Shown: positions 30,539 to 39,087 of the stretch, one piece after another | Layout of the letters: every line of letters starts with the position of its first letter | How positions within the stretch are numbered: the first letter of the stretch is position 1 | Assembly: GCF_022012305.1 (NCBI RefSeq) | Contig: NZ_JAKLTM010000007.1 | Location: 1 to 64,000, forward strand | Reading direction: 5' to 3' | Origin: Ramlibacter paludis | Lineage (GTDB): Bacteria > Pseudomonadota > Gammaproteobacteria > Burkholderiales > Burkholderiaceae_C | Length of the DNA stretch: 64,000 nt | Notes under the pieces: generated by a model | The model's input: only the letters and a program-made list of their open reading frames with translations | What the model was told of the DNA's origin: nothing | Databases searched by the model: none | Position numbers and translations under genes: made by a program

Positions 30539-31678
30539 CTAGTAGGAGTTGATCTTTTCCAGGAGGCCGGCGGCTAGCGGCAGGGTGGCGAGCAGCTGCG
30601 CGATGCGTTCGCCGGCATGGCCGTCACCCCATCCATTGTCGCATCCGTAGCGCCCGTGGCCGAGCTGCTGCGCGAGGCCGCGCGCGATGGCGCCCTCTTC
30701 CGCCGGTACGTCCAGCACATTGGGACCGTGCTCGCGCATCCGCTGGCGGTCGCCGATGTTCAGCACAGGCGTGCCGAAGCTAGCGGCTTCGATCACGCCC
30801 GAGGAGGAATTACCGGCCAGCGCTTCGCAATGACGCAGTGCAGCGGCATACAAGGGGCGCGGCAAGTGGGTGACGCGCCGGGAACCGGGTGGCAGCGTGG
30901 CGGCGTCCAGCGCGCGCAGCACCTCGCGCGAGCCGGCATCGGCATTCGGTTCCAGCCAGACCACCGGCAGCTTCGCCTGCTGCAGGGCGCGCACCAGGGC
31001 CTGCGTCTGCGCGGCAGCCTCGCCGGCCTGTTGGACCACGGGGTGGAACAGCACCAGCACGAAACGGCTGCCCGCGGGCAATTGCAGCGCGGCGAGGCAA
31101 TCCTCGCGCTCCATGGCGGCCAGTGCCTGCAGGCCATCGAGGCCGGGCGCGCCGGTGACGTGGATACGCCCTGGTTCCTCGCCCATGCGCGCGAGGCGCT
31201 CCCGCGCCTGCGCGGTGGCGACGAAGTGATAGCTGGCCAGCTTGCTGATCGCGTGCCGCACCGGTTCGTCGACGGTGCCCGAGCGCTCGCCGCCGTGGAT
31301 GTGCACGCAGGGCACGCCCACGTGCAAGGCCGCGATGGTGCCGGCCAGCATCTCGCCGCGGTCGCCCAGCACCAGCAAGGCATCCGGGCGATCGCGTGCC
31401 AGCAGTTCGGTCATGCCTTGCAGGCAGGCGGCGATGCCTTCGGCCATGCTGGCGCCGCTGCGCGTGGCCATGTCGTACGGGATGCGGGCGCAGATGTCGA
31501 GGCCGCTGGCTGCCACTTCATCGACGGTGTGGCCATGCGCGGCGGACAGGTGCTGGCCGGCCACCGCCAGCTGCAGGCGCAAGCCCGGCGTCGCGGCGAT
31601 GCGCTGCAAGGTCGATTGCATCAGGCCGAAATCGGCGCGCGTTCCGGTGAGGTAGACGATGCGCCGCGCTTCAGCCAT
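30539..31678 (-). CDS. neuC: UDP-sugar 2-epimerase, hydrolysing (NeuC/LegG-like)
   Basis: This 379-residue GT-B-fold enzyme opens TGTRADFGLM and contains DALLVLGDRGEMLAG, HIHGGERSGTVDEPVRHAISKLA and GNSSSGVIEAASFGTPVLNIGDRQ, the family's UDP-binding and catalytic segments. NeuC acts on UDP-GlcNAc; with PglF-, LegC- and PglD-like genes alongside, the substrate here is more likely UDP-diacetamido-bacillosamine, giving the free 2,4-diacetamido-6-deoxymannose. It overlaps the synthase gene by eight bases. Confidence 0.92.
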   Translation of the reverse strand: MAEARRIVYLTGTRADFGLMQSTLQRIAATPGLRLQLAVAGQHLSAAHGHTVDEVAASGLDICARIPYDMATRSGASMAEGIAACLQGMTELLARDRPDALLVLGDRGEMLAGTIAALHVGVPCVHIHGGERSGTVDEPVRHAISKLASYHFVATAQARERLARMGEEPGRIHVTGAPGLDGLQALAAMEREDCLAALQLPAGSRFVLVLFHPVVQQAGEAAAQTQALVRALQQAKLPVVWLEPNADAGSREVLRALDAATLPPGSRRVTHLPRPLYAAALRHCEALAGNSSSGVIEAASFGTPVLNIGDRQRMREHGPNVLDVPAEEGAIARGLAQQLGHGRYGCDNGWGDGHAGERIAQLLATLPLAAGLLEKINSY

Positions 31679-32702
31679 CCAGCTGGTCCCATTGCAGCAC
31701 GCTGCCGGCGGAGATGGCGGAGCGCGCCGTCCGTCCCAGCACCTGGTCCCACTCGCGCGGGGCGATGCCGGTGGCCGGGCGGCGGCAGGCCAGCATGGCG
31801 GCCGTGAGTTGCGCGCCGGCCGGGATGTCCTGCAGGGCGACGATGCTGCGGCGGGCGACGCGCGCGGCGTCCTCCTCCTCGGGCCGCCGCGCCTTCACGC
31901 CGTCGCCGCGCATTCCGGCGATGCGGCGGATGCCGCGCACCATGGCCGCGAATTCCTCGGGCTCCAGCGAGGCCGCATGGTCGGGGCCGGGCAGCGTGCG
32001 GTCCAGCGTGATGTGCTTCTCGATCACGGTCGCGCCGAGCGCCACCGCGGCCAGCGATGCTTCGATGCCGGTGCTGTGGTCGGAGTAGCCGACGGCCAGG
32101 CCGGTCGCCTGCGCCAGCGTCTCGATCGCGCGCAGGTTCAGCGCTTCGTCGGCGGCGGGATAAGCGGAGGTGCAATGCAGAACCGCGACGTCGTCGGTGT
32201 TGCCGCGTGCAGCGCGCACCCAGGCCAGCGCCTCCTGCACTTCGGCCAGGGTGGCCATGCCGGTGGACATGAGCAGCGGCAAGCCGCTGGCCGCAGCCTT
32301 CGCCACCAGCGCGCGATGCGTGAGTTCACCCGAAGGCATCTTCAAGCGCTTGACGCCCAGGCGAACCAGCATGTCCACCGCGTCCTCGGAAAAGGGCGTG
32401 GAGAAGAACTCGATGCCGATGCCGGCGCAATGCTCCTGCAACTGCCGGTGCTGGTCCTCGCTCAATTCGAGCTTGCGCAGCATCGCGAACTGGTCGCTCT
32501 CGCCGGTCTGGCGCGACTGGTAGGCCGCGGTCGGCGCGCCCGGCACCACCAGGTCCTCGGCGCGAAAGGTCTGGAACTTCACGGCGTCCGCGCCCGCGGA
32601 CTTGGCGACGTCGCACAGGCGGCGCGCCAGCGCCAGTTCGCCGTTGTGGTTCACGCCGGCTTCGGCGATGACGAAGACTTCAGCCGCCACGGCCCGCCCC
32701 AT
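31671..32702 (-). CDS. neuB: N-acetylneuraminate synthase family enzyme (NeuB/LegI-like)
   Basis: This 343-residue enzyme condenses phosphoenolpyruvate with an N-acetyl-mannose-type sugar to a nine-carbon 2-keto acid. The TIM barrel shows EAGVNHNGELALA, AVKFQTF, STPFSEDAVD, KMPSGELTH and YSDHSTGI with EKHITLDRTLPGPDH; a C-terminal SAF (antifreeze-like) domain spans about 280-343 (RSIVALQDIPAGAQLT). All metal- and PEP-binding motifs are intact. The gene set suggests a 2,4-diacetamido-6-deoxymannose substrate, that is legionaminic acid synthesis. Confidence 0.93.
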   Translation of the reverse strand: MGRAVAAEVFVIAEAGVNHNGELALARRLCDVAKSAGADAVKFQTFRAEDLVVPGAPTAAYQSRQTGESDQFAMLRKLELSEDQHRQLQEHCAGIGIEFFSTPFSEDAVDMLVRLGVKRLKMPSGELTHRALVAKAAASGLPLLMSTGMATLAEVQEALAWVRAARGNTDDVAVLHCTSAYPAADEALNLRAIETLAQATGLAVGYSDHSTGIEASLAAVALGATVIEKHITLDRTLPGPDHAASLEPEEFAAMVRGIRRIAGMRGDGVKARRPEEEDAARVARRSIVALQDIPAGAQLTAAMLACRRPATGIAPREWDQVLGRTARSAISAGSVLQWDQLDG

Positions 32703-33387
32703 GCCTGGCCAGCAGCCACTCGGCGTATTCGAAGTCCTCGAGGCCGTCGATGTCGACGGACTTCCAGCGCGGCATCTCGTAAGGCACGCACTGCACGCTC
32801 CACAGGCCGTGCTCGGCGGCCTTGGCCAGCGCCGCGCGCTGCCACACGTAGATCGAGCCGTTCAAGGCGTAAACCGCGGGCACGTCCTGGCGCCGGCCGC
32901 TGCCGTCGCCCTTGGACAGGCGCACCGTTCCATCGGGCTGCGCTTCCACGAGATTGAAATACGGGTTGTCATGCGCCGCGGTGACGCTCACCACCAGCTC
33001 CGCCTCAGGCTGCAGGGCGAGCGCCGCTTCGATGTCGGCGCTGCGGCGCAGCGGCGACGTGGGCTGCAGGTCGACGATGCGGGCGATGGCTGCGCCTTCC
33101 GCTTCGAGGTAGCGCACCAGGTGCTCGATCACCGGCAGCTTGGGCGCGGCATCGGTCGCCAGTTCGGCCGGGCGCAGGTAAGGCACCTGGGCGCCGGCGC
33201 CGCGGGCGATGTCGGCGATGGCGGGATCGTCCGTGGACACGTACACGCCCGCGATGTGTTCGCAGCGCAGCGCCTGCAGGATCGTGTGCACGATCAGCGG
33301 CCGGCCGGCGAAGGCGCGGATGTTCTTGCCCGGCAAGCCTTTGCTGCCGCCGCGCGCGCAGATCGTGGCGATGGTCTTGGCTTTCAT
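32680..33387 (-). CDS. Acylneuraminate cytidylyltransferase family enzyme (NeuA/LegF-like)
   Basis: This 235-residue enzyme activates a nonulosonic acid with CTP to the CMP-sugar. ICARGGSKGLPGKNIR is the CTP-binding loop; YVSTDDPAIADIA, DLQPTSPLRRSADIE and a C-terminal VDIDGLEDFEYAEWLL metal-binding motif follow. It overlaps the NeuB-like gene by 23 bases and the HisH-like gene by four. It completes the minimal nonulosonate route. Confidence 0.93.
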   Translation of the reverse strand: MKAKTIATICARGGSKGLPGKNIRAFAGRPLIVHTILQALRCEHIAGVYVSTDDPAIADIARGAGAQVPYLRPAELATDAAPKLPVIEHLVRYLEAEGAAIARIVDLQPTSPLRRSADIEAALALQPEAELVVSVTAAHDNPYFNLVEAQPDGTVRLSKGDGSGRRQDVPAVYALNGSIYVWQRAALAKAAEHGLWSVQCVPYEMPRWKSVDIDGLEDFEYAEWLLARHGAGRGG

Positions 33388-34022
33388 AGCGCGAGGAACC
33401 TGTGCAGCATGCCGAGGCCCGCGTGCGCGCTGCGCTCGGGGTGGAACTGGCAGCCGGTCAGGTTGCCGCTCTGGACCGCCGCGCAGATGCTGCGGCCGTC
33501 GTAGTCCACGTCGGCCAGGCGCACCTGCGCATCCGCGGGGTCCGCGCTGAAGGAGTGCACGAAGTAGGCGCGCTCGCCGGGCGCCACCTCGGCCAGGATG
33601 CTGCGGCTCCAGTCGCGCGCGGCTTGCAGCGGCCGCCAGCCGATGTGGGGGACGCGATGCGGCTGGCCGTCGCCGCCGGTGGCGGGAATGGCCCGCACGC
33701 GGCCGCCCAGCAGGCCGAGGCCGGCATGCTCGCCCATCTCCTCGCTGGCCTCGAACATCATCTGCATGCCGACGCAGATGCCCAGGAAAGGCCGGCCGGT
33801 GGCGGCGAAGCGGCGCACTAGGTCGTCGAAGCCGCGCGCGCGCAGTTCCGCCATGCCGTCGCCGAAGGCGCCAACACCGGGCAGCACCAGCCGCGGCGCG
33901 TTCAGCGCCTCGGGGCTCGCCTTGTCGATCACGGTGGGCGTTGCACCGCAATGCTCCAGCGCGCGCAGCACGTTCAGCAGGTTGCCGATGCCGTAGTCGA
34001 GGACGGTCACTGGGATGCTCAT
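33384..34022 (-). CDS. hisH: HisH-type glutamine amidotransferase, acetamidino-modification paralogue
   Basis: This 212-residue class I glutaminase releases ammonia from glutamine. The nucleophile is Cys83 in LGICVGMQMMFE, and the His/Glu pair is in TGCQFHPERS. It pairs with the adjacent HisF-type gene (four-base overlap). Histidine synthesis genes are absent from the whole neighbourhood and a sugar amidotransferase lies next door, so this pair should supply ammonia for acetamidino formation rather than for imidazole ring closure. Confidence 0.88.
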   Translation of the reverse strand: MSIPVTVLDYGIGNLLNVLRALEHCGATPTVIDKASPEALNAPRLVLPGVGAFGDGMAELRARGFDDLVRRFAATGRPFLGICVGMQMMFEASEEMGEHAGLGLLGGRVRAIPATGGDGQPHRVPHIGWRPLQAARDWSRSILAEVAPGERAYFVHSFSADPADAQVRLADVDYDGRSICAAVQSGNLTGCQFHPERSAHAGLGMLHRFLAL

Positions 34023-34789
34023 GCCGGCCTCTCCTCGCGGACATCGAAGCCGGCGGCGCGTGCATGCGCCTTGATGTCGGCCAGCGACATGCGCTTCCAG
34101 TGCAGGGCATCGGCCACGGCGACCGCAGACAGGTCGATGCCCGCCAGGGCCTGCAGGTGTTCCGCGGCGCCGAAGCCGCCGCTCAGGGTGACCGGAACGC
34201 TCACTGCGTCGCAGACCTGCTGCGCCAGCGGCACGTCGAAGCCCTTGCGCGTGCCTTCCTGGTCGACGGAAGTGAGCAGCACTTCGCCGGCGCCGCGGTC
34301 CACGGCTTCCTTGACCCACTGCACCACGTCCTTGCCGGTGCGCTCACGGCCGTTGTCGGTGTAAGCCTCCCATTTGCCGGGGGCGACGCGCTTGGCCTCC
34401 ACGCTCAGCACCATGCACTGCGAGCCATAGCGTTTGGCCACTTCGCCGATCAGGTCCGGCCGCGCGATGGCGGCCGTGTTGATCGCGACCTTGTCGGCGC
34501 CCGACAGCATCATGGTCGCCACGTCGGCGAGGCTGCGGATGCCGCCGCCCACCGTGATCGGCACGTAGACCTGGTCGGCCGCGCGCTTGATGATGTCCGA
34601 CAGGTTGTTCCGCTGGTAGAGGCTGGCGACGATGTCGATGAACAGCAGTTCGTCGGCGCCTTCGTCGTAGTAGCGGATCGCGTGCTCGTTGGGGTCGCCG
34701 ACGACGCGCAGGCCCTCCAGGTGGATGCCCTTGATGAGGTTGGGCCCCTTGATGTCCAGGCGGGCGATGACGCGGAGATGGCGCGTCAA
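34019..34789 (-). CDS. HisF2/AglZ-type acetamidino modification protein
   Basis: This 256-residue TIM barrel resembles imidazole-glycerol-phosphate synthase subunit HisF, but its N terminus reads RLDIKGPNLIKGIHLEGLRVVGDPNE, the version found in polysaccharide clusters, rather than the housekeeping CLDVKDGRVVKG. The Asp12 equivalent, ITVGGGIRS and LLTSVDQEGTRKGFD are retained. With the HisH-type gene and the PP-loop amidotransferase on either side it forms the trio that converts an N-acetyl to an acetamidino (N-acetimidoyl) group in P. aeruginosa and Legionella glycans. Confidence 0.88.
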   Translation of the reverse strand: MTRHLRVIARLDIKGPNLIKGIHLEGLRVVGDPNEHAIRYYDEGADELLFIDIVASLYQRNNLSDIIKRAADQVYVPITVGGGIRSLADVATMMLSGADKVAINTAAIARPDLIGEVAKRYGSQCMVLSVEAKRVAPGKWEAYTDNGRERTGKDVVQWVKEAVDRGAGEVLLTSVDQEGTRKGFDVPLAQQVCDAVSVPVTLSGGFGAAEHLQALAGIDLSAVAVADALHWKRMSLADIKAHARAAGFDVREERPA

Positions 34790-34790
34790 C

Positions 34791-36107
34791 TCATGCTCCG
34801 TCGAACACGGTGTGCCGCAGCTTCCACTGCCCGCCTTCGTGCTTCCACAGGTGCGGCGAGCGGAAGGTGTCGGCCAGCTTCATGAAGTAGGCGCGGTCCA
34901 TCGTCGGCGACTCGAACATCTTCGAGGCCTGCGGGAACTCCTTGGCCGGGATGCTGAGGTAGCGGAAGATTTCCTCGGCGAAGCGCTCCGGGAATTCGCC
35001 GTCGTAGCGCCGCACCAGGGCCACGCCTTCCTCGCGCGTGATGTCGCCCGAACGGATCTCCTGCGCGGCGTCGTAGGTCGCGCGGCCGATGCCGAACTTG
35101 GTGAAGGTCGTGTAGTAGTGGAAGTCGTCGATGCGGTCGTCGATGCTGTTGTACTTGCTGTAGGTGCCGGGCGTGCGCTCGGGCGAAGCCTCGAAGCCGC
35201 CGTGCTCCACCGCGTAGTAGTAGCAGCTTTGCGGGTGCCACTTGAGGTAGTAGCCCAGGTAGTGCACCTCGATGTTCTTCTGCTGGATCTGCTGCGGGTC
35301 GGCCGGCAGGTAGGGCAGCAGGTCCTGGGGCTCCAGGCCGTAGTCGTCGTACAGGCTCTGGATCGACACGCCGCCCAGGTAGATCTGCGACTTGTCCTGC
35401 GCGGTGAAGTACGACCAGTCGCGCTTGGCGCTGGTGGTGTCGCCGATCGGGTTGCCGTATTCCGCCTCGTTCTCGCCGTAGATCACGAAGGGGATGTCGT
35501 GCAGGATCGCCATCTTGGGCGCCAGCGACTTCTGGCCGAACATGAAGGCCTGGAAAGGGTGGAACAGGTTTTCCACCGCCAGCCGCGTGAGCAGGCGGTG
35601 CACCCGGCCGTTCGGCGTGGTCAGTTCGTTGTCGAAGCCCGCGTGCAGCCACGACTGGAAGTTCTTCCAGCCCCACTCGGTGTAGACGTGCGGCGCCCAG
35701 GTCACCGTGAGCGGGTGCATGCCGAAGCGCGTCTTCAGGATGTGCGAGGCGTAGAAGCTGTCCTTGCCGCCGGAGCCCGGCACCAGGCAGTCGTAGCCGC
35801 TCTTGCTGCGGAACTTGTCGCACAGCGCGGCCAGCTGGTCCTCGCGCTGCTTCCAGTCTATGGTGGCGTTCTTCTGTTCGGCGAAGCGGCAGGCGTCGCA
35901 GATGCCTTCCTCGTCGAAGTTGATCGTGGCCTTCTTGCTGGCCTTGGTGTGCTGGTACTCGACCGCGGAATTGGGCCGCTGGTTGGAGATGACGCAGCGC
36001 CTGCAAAAGTGCACGTAGCGCGGCAGGCCGTACTTCACCTCGGCCTGGTCGTCGGGCAGGGCAAAGGCGGCGAGGTCGGTGGTCTGCGGGGCGGGAATCA
36101 GGGACAT
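34791..36107 (-). CDS. N-acetyl sugar amidotransferase (WbpG/PseA family)
   Basis: This 438-residue PP-loop ATPase has zinc-binding cysteines Cys35, Cys38, Cys70 and Cys73 and the ATP pyrophosphatase loop PGSGGKDS (110-117). The long C-terminal part (YLGYYLKWHPQSCYYYAVEHGG, TYSKYNSIDDRIDDFHYY) is typical of the family. It is expected to activate the acetamido oxygen of the sugar with ATP and replace it with ammonia delivered by HisH/HisF2. It lies one base upstream of the HisF2 gene and six bases after the GT-B gene. Confidence 0.92.
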   Translation of the reverse strand: MSLIPAPQTTDLAAFALPDDQAEVKYGLPRYVHFCRRCVISNQRPNSAVEYQHTKASKKATINFDEEGICDACRFAEQKNATIDWKQREDQLAALCDKFRSKSGYDCLVPGSGGKDSFYASHILKTRFGMHPLTVTWAPHVYTEWGWKNFQSWLHAGFDNELTTPNGRVHRLLTRLAVENLFHPFQAFMFGQKSLAPKMAILHDIPFVIYGENEAEYGNPIGDTTSAKRDWSYFTAQDKSQIYLGGVSIQSLYDDYGLEPQDLLPYLPADPQQIQQKNIEVHYLGYYLKWHPQSCYYYAVEHGGFEASPERTPGTYSKYNSIDDRIDDFHYYTTFTKFGIGRATYDAAQEIRSGDITREEGVALVRRYDGEFPERFAEEIFRYLSIPAKEFPQASKMFESPTMDRAYFMKLADTFRSPHLWKHEGGQWKLRHTVFDGA

Positions 36108-36113
36108 AGGCGA

Positions 36114-37304
36114 TTATAAAAAACCGTCCAGCACAGCCAGCACCCGCTCGGTCGCCCCGCCCCCGCCTTGCGTCGCGCGGCGGCCGGCGCGGCTGGCGCG
36201 GTCCAGGGCGGCGCGCAGGTCCGGCAGGGGGACGGCGGCGTCGGCGATGCCGAAGCGGGCCAGCGGCATGGCCGCATCGAAAACCGAGCCGAGCACCTGC
36301 ACCAGACGCGCACCGGCGAGGTGGCCTTCGAGGCCCACGGTGGAGGTCAGGGTAACGACCAGGTCGACGGCGTGCAGCAGCGGTGGCAGCGGCCAGTCCT
36401 GGCCGGTGAGGACGATGCGTTCGTGGCTGGGAAGCGCCGGCAGGGCTTGGCCGGAGCGGGCGCGCACGCACAGCACCGCGTCGGGCTGGGCCAGGGTCCA
36501 GTCCACCAGGCACTGCAGGGCGCGATCCGGCAGCGTGGGGTCGCCGGGCGTGCCGTCGAAGGGATGCAACGCGGGTTCGACCTGTGCCGGCCACAGCAGC
36601 ACGCGCTTGCCCTGCCAGCCGTGGCTGGCGCGCAGGGCTGCGCCTTGCTGGGCGAGGCCGGGCGCCTGCAAGGCATCGAAGGCCGGATTGCCGGTGGCGA
36701 CGATTTCATGGGGCTGTCGTCCGGCCGCGACGAGGAACTCGCGCACGGACTCGTTCAGCACGCAGACGCGGTCGGCATAGCCCGGCTGCGCGATCCAGCG
36801 CACTTCGTCGACGGCGAACAGGTCGACCACGCAGACGGCGGGAATGCCCAGCGCGCGCGCCGCCTCGATCGCGGCACGTTCGGCGCGCGGCGAGTTGGTC
36901 GCCACCAGCAGGTCGGGCTGCACGCGGCGCAGGATGCGCTCCAGCGTGCGGCGCGGCAGGAAGGCCTGGCGGCCGTCGAGCGCGTAGCGGGCCGCGGCTT
37001 CCTGCGCGCCGACTTCCGCTCCGAGATCGGCGTACGAGAGGCCCAGGTAGGCGGCCGTCTCCTCGGGATCGACCACGTTGGCCAGCGTCGCGGTGAGCTC
37101 GCGTCCGCGCGCCAGCGCCGCTTCGTCCCCGGGCTGCACGAAATCCTTGACTTGCAGCAAGGGCAAGCCGGCCTGGCGCACATCGCCGGCGGCCGTCGTG
37201 AGGCCCAGCACCTGCACCTGGACTTTTCCCCGGAGCGCTTGCGCCAGCGGCAGCACCATGCGCACGTGCCCGCTGCCGTAGCAAACGAACAGGACTTTCT
37301 TCAT
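36114..37304 (-). CDS. GT-B-fold glycosyltransferase-like protein, specificity unknown
   Basis: This 396-residue protein opens with a Rossmann strand and glycine-rich loop (KKVLFVCYGSGHVRMVLPLAQAL) and has a second half with VLLWPAQVEPALHPF and a nucleotide-sugar-type loop TSTVGLEGHLAGARLVQVLG. The two-domain architecture resembles UDP-GlcNAc 2-epimerases and GT-B transferases. It lacks the hydrolysing epimerase motifs of its neighbour. As the only glycosyltransferase-like gene in the cluster besides the phosphoglycosyl transferase, it is a candidate for transferring the finished nonulosonic acid, but this is inference. ATG at 37304 overlaps the asnB stop by four bases. Confidence 0.7.
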   Translation of the reverse strand: MKKVLFVCYGSGHVRMVLPLAQALRGKVQVQVLGLTTAAGDVRQAGLPLLQVKDFVQPGDEAALARGRELTATLANVVDPEETAAYLGLSYADLGAEVGAQEAAARYALDGRQAFLPRRTLERILRRVQPDLLVATNSPRAERAAIEAARALGIPAVCVVDLFAVDEVRWIAQPGYADRVCVLNESVREFLVAAGRQPHEIVATGNPAFDALQAPGLAQQGAALRASHGWQGKRVLLWPAQVEPALHPFDGTPGDPTLPDRALQCLVDWTLAQPDAVLCVRARSGQALPALPSHERIVLTGQDWPLPPLLHAVDLVVTLTSTVGLEGHLAGARLVQVLGSVFDAAMPLARFGIADAAVPLPDLRAALDRASRAGRRATQGGGGATERVLAVLDGFL

Positions 37305-39085
37305 GCCACCTGCGCCTGGCGCGCCCACAGGGCCAGCGCCGCCAGCGCGCGCAGTTCACGCGTGTGGTTGGCGCTGCCGTCGCGGTGCTGCTCCAGCAAG
37401 GCCGTCACGGCCTCGGGCCGTAACAGGCGCTGCAGCAGCGGGCTGCCTTGCAGCAGGCCGGACAGCCACGGATAGCTCTCCTTGCGGAACCACTCGCCCA
37501 CCGGCACGGTGAACATCTGCTTCTTGCGGTAGGCCAGGTCGTGGCCGATCAGGGGCTCGACCGCCTTCTTGTACCAGTGCTTCTTGTCGCCGCTCGCGCC
37601 CAGCTTGGTCACGCCGCGCGAGCGGAAGGCGAACTCCATCATCCGCCAGTCGAGGAAAGGCGTGCGCGCCTCGATCGACACCGCCATGCCCATGCGGTCC
37701 GGCTTGACCAGGTTGTTGCCCGAGAGCAGCAGCTGCATGTCGAGGTACAGCGCCTGGTTGACGCGGTCGAAGTGCGCGGCTTCCTCGAACCAGGGCTGCG
37801 CGGCCGCGGCAAAGCTGTCGATGCCTTGCAGTCGTGCCGCGACTGCGGGCTGGTAGAGCGCTTGCTTGGCCTGTGGCGTGAACAGCGAGATCGCATCGAA
37901 ATAGCCGCGCTGGAATTCGCCGTCGGGCAGGTCCGCGACGCCGGGCCGCGCGAAGTACTGCTCGTACTTCTCGTAGCCGGCGAACAGCTCGTCGCCGCCG
38001 TCGCCGGTGAGCACCACCTTGACGTGCTTCGCCGCGAGTTCGCTCACGCGCAGCGTCGGCAGGAAGGACGCGTCGCCGTGCGGCTGGTCCAGGTGGTAGA
38101 GCACGTGCTCCCAGCGATCCAGCATGTTGAGTTCGGCGACTTCCATCGTGTGGTCGCAGCCGAAGCGCTTGGCCGCCTCGGCCGCGAAGGGCGACTCGTC
38201 GAAGCGCGGGTCCGCAAAGCCGATGCAGAAGGTCTTGACCGGCCGGTTCACGTGACGCGCCATCAGCGCGACGATGGTGCTGGAGTCGACGCCGCCGGAG
38301 AGGAAGGCGCCCCAGGGCACGTCGGCGCGCAGGCGGATGCGGGTGGCGTCGTCGAGGATGGCGAGGAACTCGCGCGACCAGTCCGCGAATTCGAAGTCCT
38401 GTTCACGCTGGTCGGCCAGGTTCCACCAGCGGTGCGTCTCGCTGCCGCTGCGCGTGAACTTCATCCAGGTGCCCGGCATCACGTGGCGCACGCCTTGCCA
38501 GATGGTCCAGGGCGCCGGGATGTAGTTGAAGCTCAGGTAGTGGTGCACCGCTTCCAGGTCCACCTCGCGCGGGCCGGAGGCGGCAAGCATGGACTTGAGT
38601 TCGGAGGCGAACAGAACGCGGCCACCTTCGTCCTGGAAGTACAGCGGCTTCACGCCGATGCGGTCGCGCGCCAGGTACAGCGCGTCCTGGTTCGCGTCGT
38701 CGATGGCGATGGCGAACATGCCGTTCAGGCGTGGCAGGCAGGCGATGCCTTCGCGCTCGTACAGCCGCAGGATCACCTCGGTGTCCGAATGCGTCTGCAG
38801 CTGCACGCCTTGCGCGCGCAGTTCCTCGGCGAGCTCGACGTAGTTGAAGATCTCGCCGTTCTGCACCACCGCGATGCGGCCGTCGTCGGACACGAAAGGC
38901 TGGTGGCCGCCCGCGATGTCGATGATGGACAGGCGGCGGTTGCCGATGGCGACGCCGCGCGCCGGCTGCGACCAGACACCGGCATCGTCGGGGCCGCGAT
39001 GCCGCAGCTTGTCGCCCATGGCGGCCAGCGCCGCCACGTCGAGGGGACGCCGGCCGCGATCCCAGTAGCCGAAGATGCCGCACAT
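37301..39085 (-). CDS. asnB: Asparagine synthase (glutamine-hydrolysing) family amidotransferase
   Basis: This 594-residue protein has an Ntn glutaminase domain beginning MCGIFGYWDRG (Cys2 nucleophile), with RHRGPDDAGVW and VQNGEIFNY, and a synthetase domain with the ATP loop FLSGGVDSSTIV and LTGDGGDELFAGYEKYEQYF. AsnB-type paralogues in glycan operons are thought to amidate sugar carboxylates or other acids; plain asparagine synthesis remains possible. It lies two bases after the sugar transferase gene, with conserved order in the 14-gene run. Confidence 0.9.
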   Translation of the reverse strand: MCGIFGYWDRGRRPLDVAALAAMGDKLRHRGPDDAGVWSQPARGVAIGNRRLSIIDIAGGHQPFVSDDGRIAVVQNGEIFNYVELAEELRAQGVQLQTHSDTEVILRLYEREGIACLPRLNGMFAIAIDDANQDALYLARDRIGVKPLYFQDEGGRVLFASELKSMLAASGPREVDLEAVHHYLSFNYIPAPWTIWQGVRHVMPGTWMKFTRSGSETHRWWNLADQREQDFEFADWSREFLAILDDATRIRLRADVPWGAFLSGGVDSSTIVALMARHVNRPVKTFCIGFADPRFDESPFAAEAAKRFGCDHTMEVAELNMLDRWEHVLYHLDQPHGDASFLPTLRVSELAAKHVKVVLTGDGGDELFAGYEKYEQYFARPGVADLPDGEFQRGYFDAISLFTPQAKQALYQPAVAARLQGIDSFAAAAQPWFEEAAHFDRVNQALYLDMQLLLSGNNLVKPDRMGMAVSIEARTPFLDWRMMEFAFRSRGVTKLGASGDKKHWYKKAVEPLIGHDLAYRKKQMFTVPVGEWFRKESYPWLSGLLQGSPLLQRLLRPEAVTALLEQHRDGSANHTRELRALAALALWARQAQVA

Positions 39086-39087
39086 GG

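Noticed and set aside
26611-33387. Pseudaminic acid or true sialic acid pathway
   Set aside because: There is no short soluble PseB, PseC, PseG or PseH-like gene, and a plain sialic acid route would not need the dehydratase, aminotransferase and acyltransferase. Legionaminic type fits best, though not proven.
33384-34789. Histidine biosynthesis genes hisH and hisF
   Set aside because: The HisF-type sequence has the glycan-cluster N terminus, no other his gene is near, and a sugar amidotransferase is adjacent; assigned to acetamidino modification instead.
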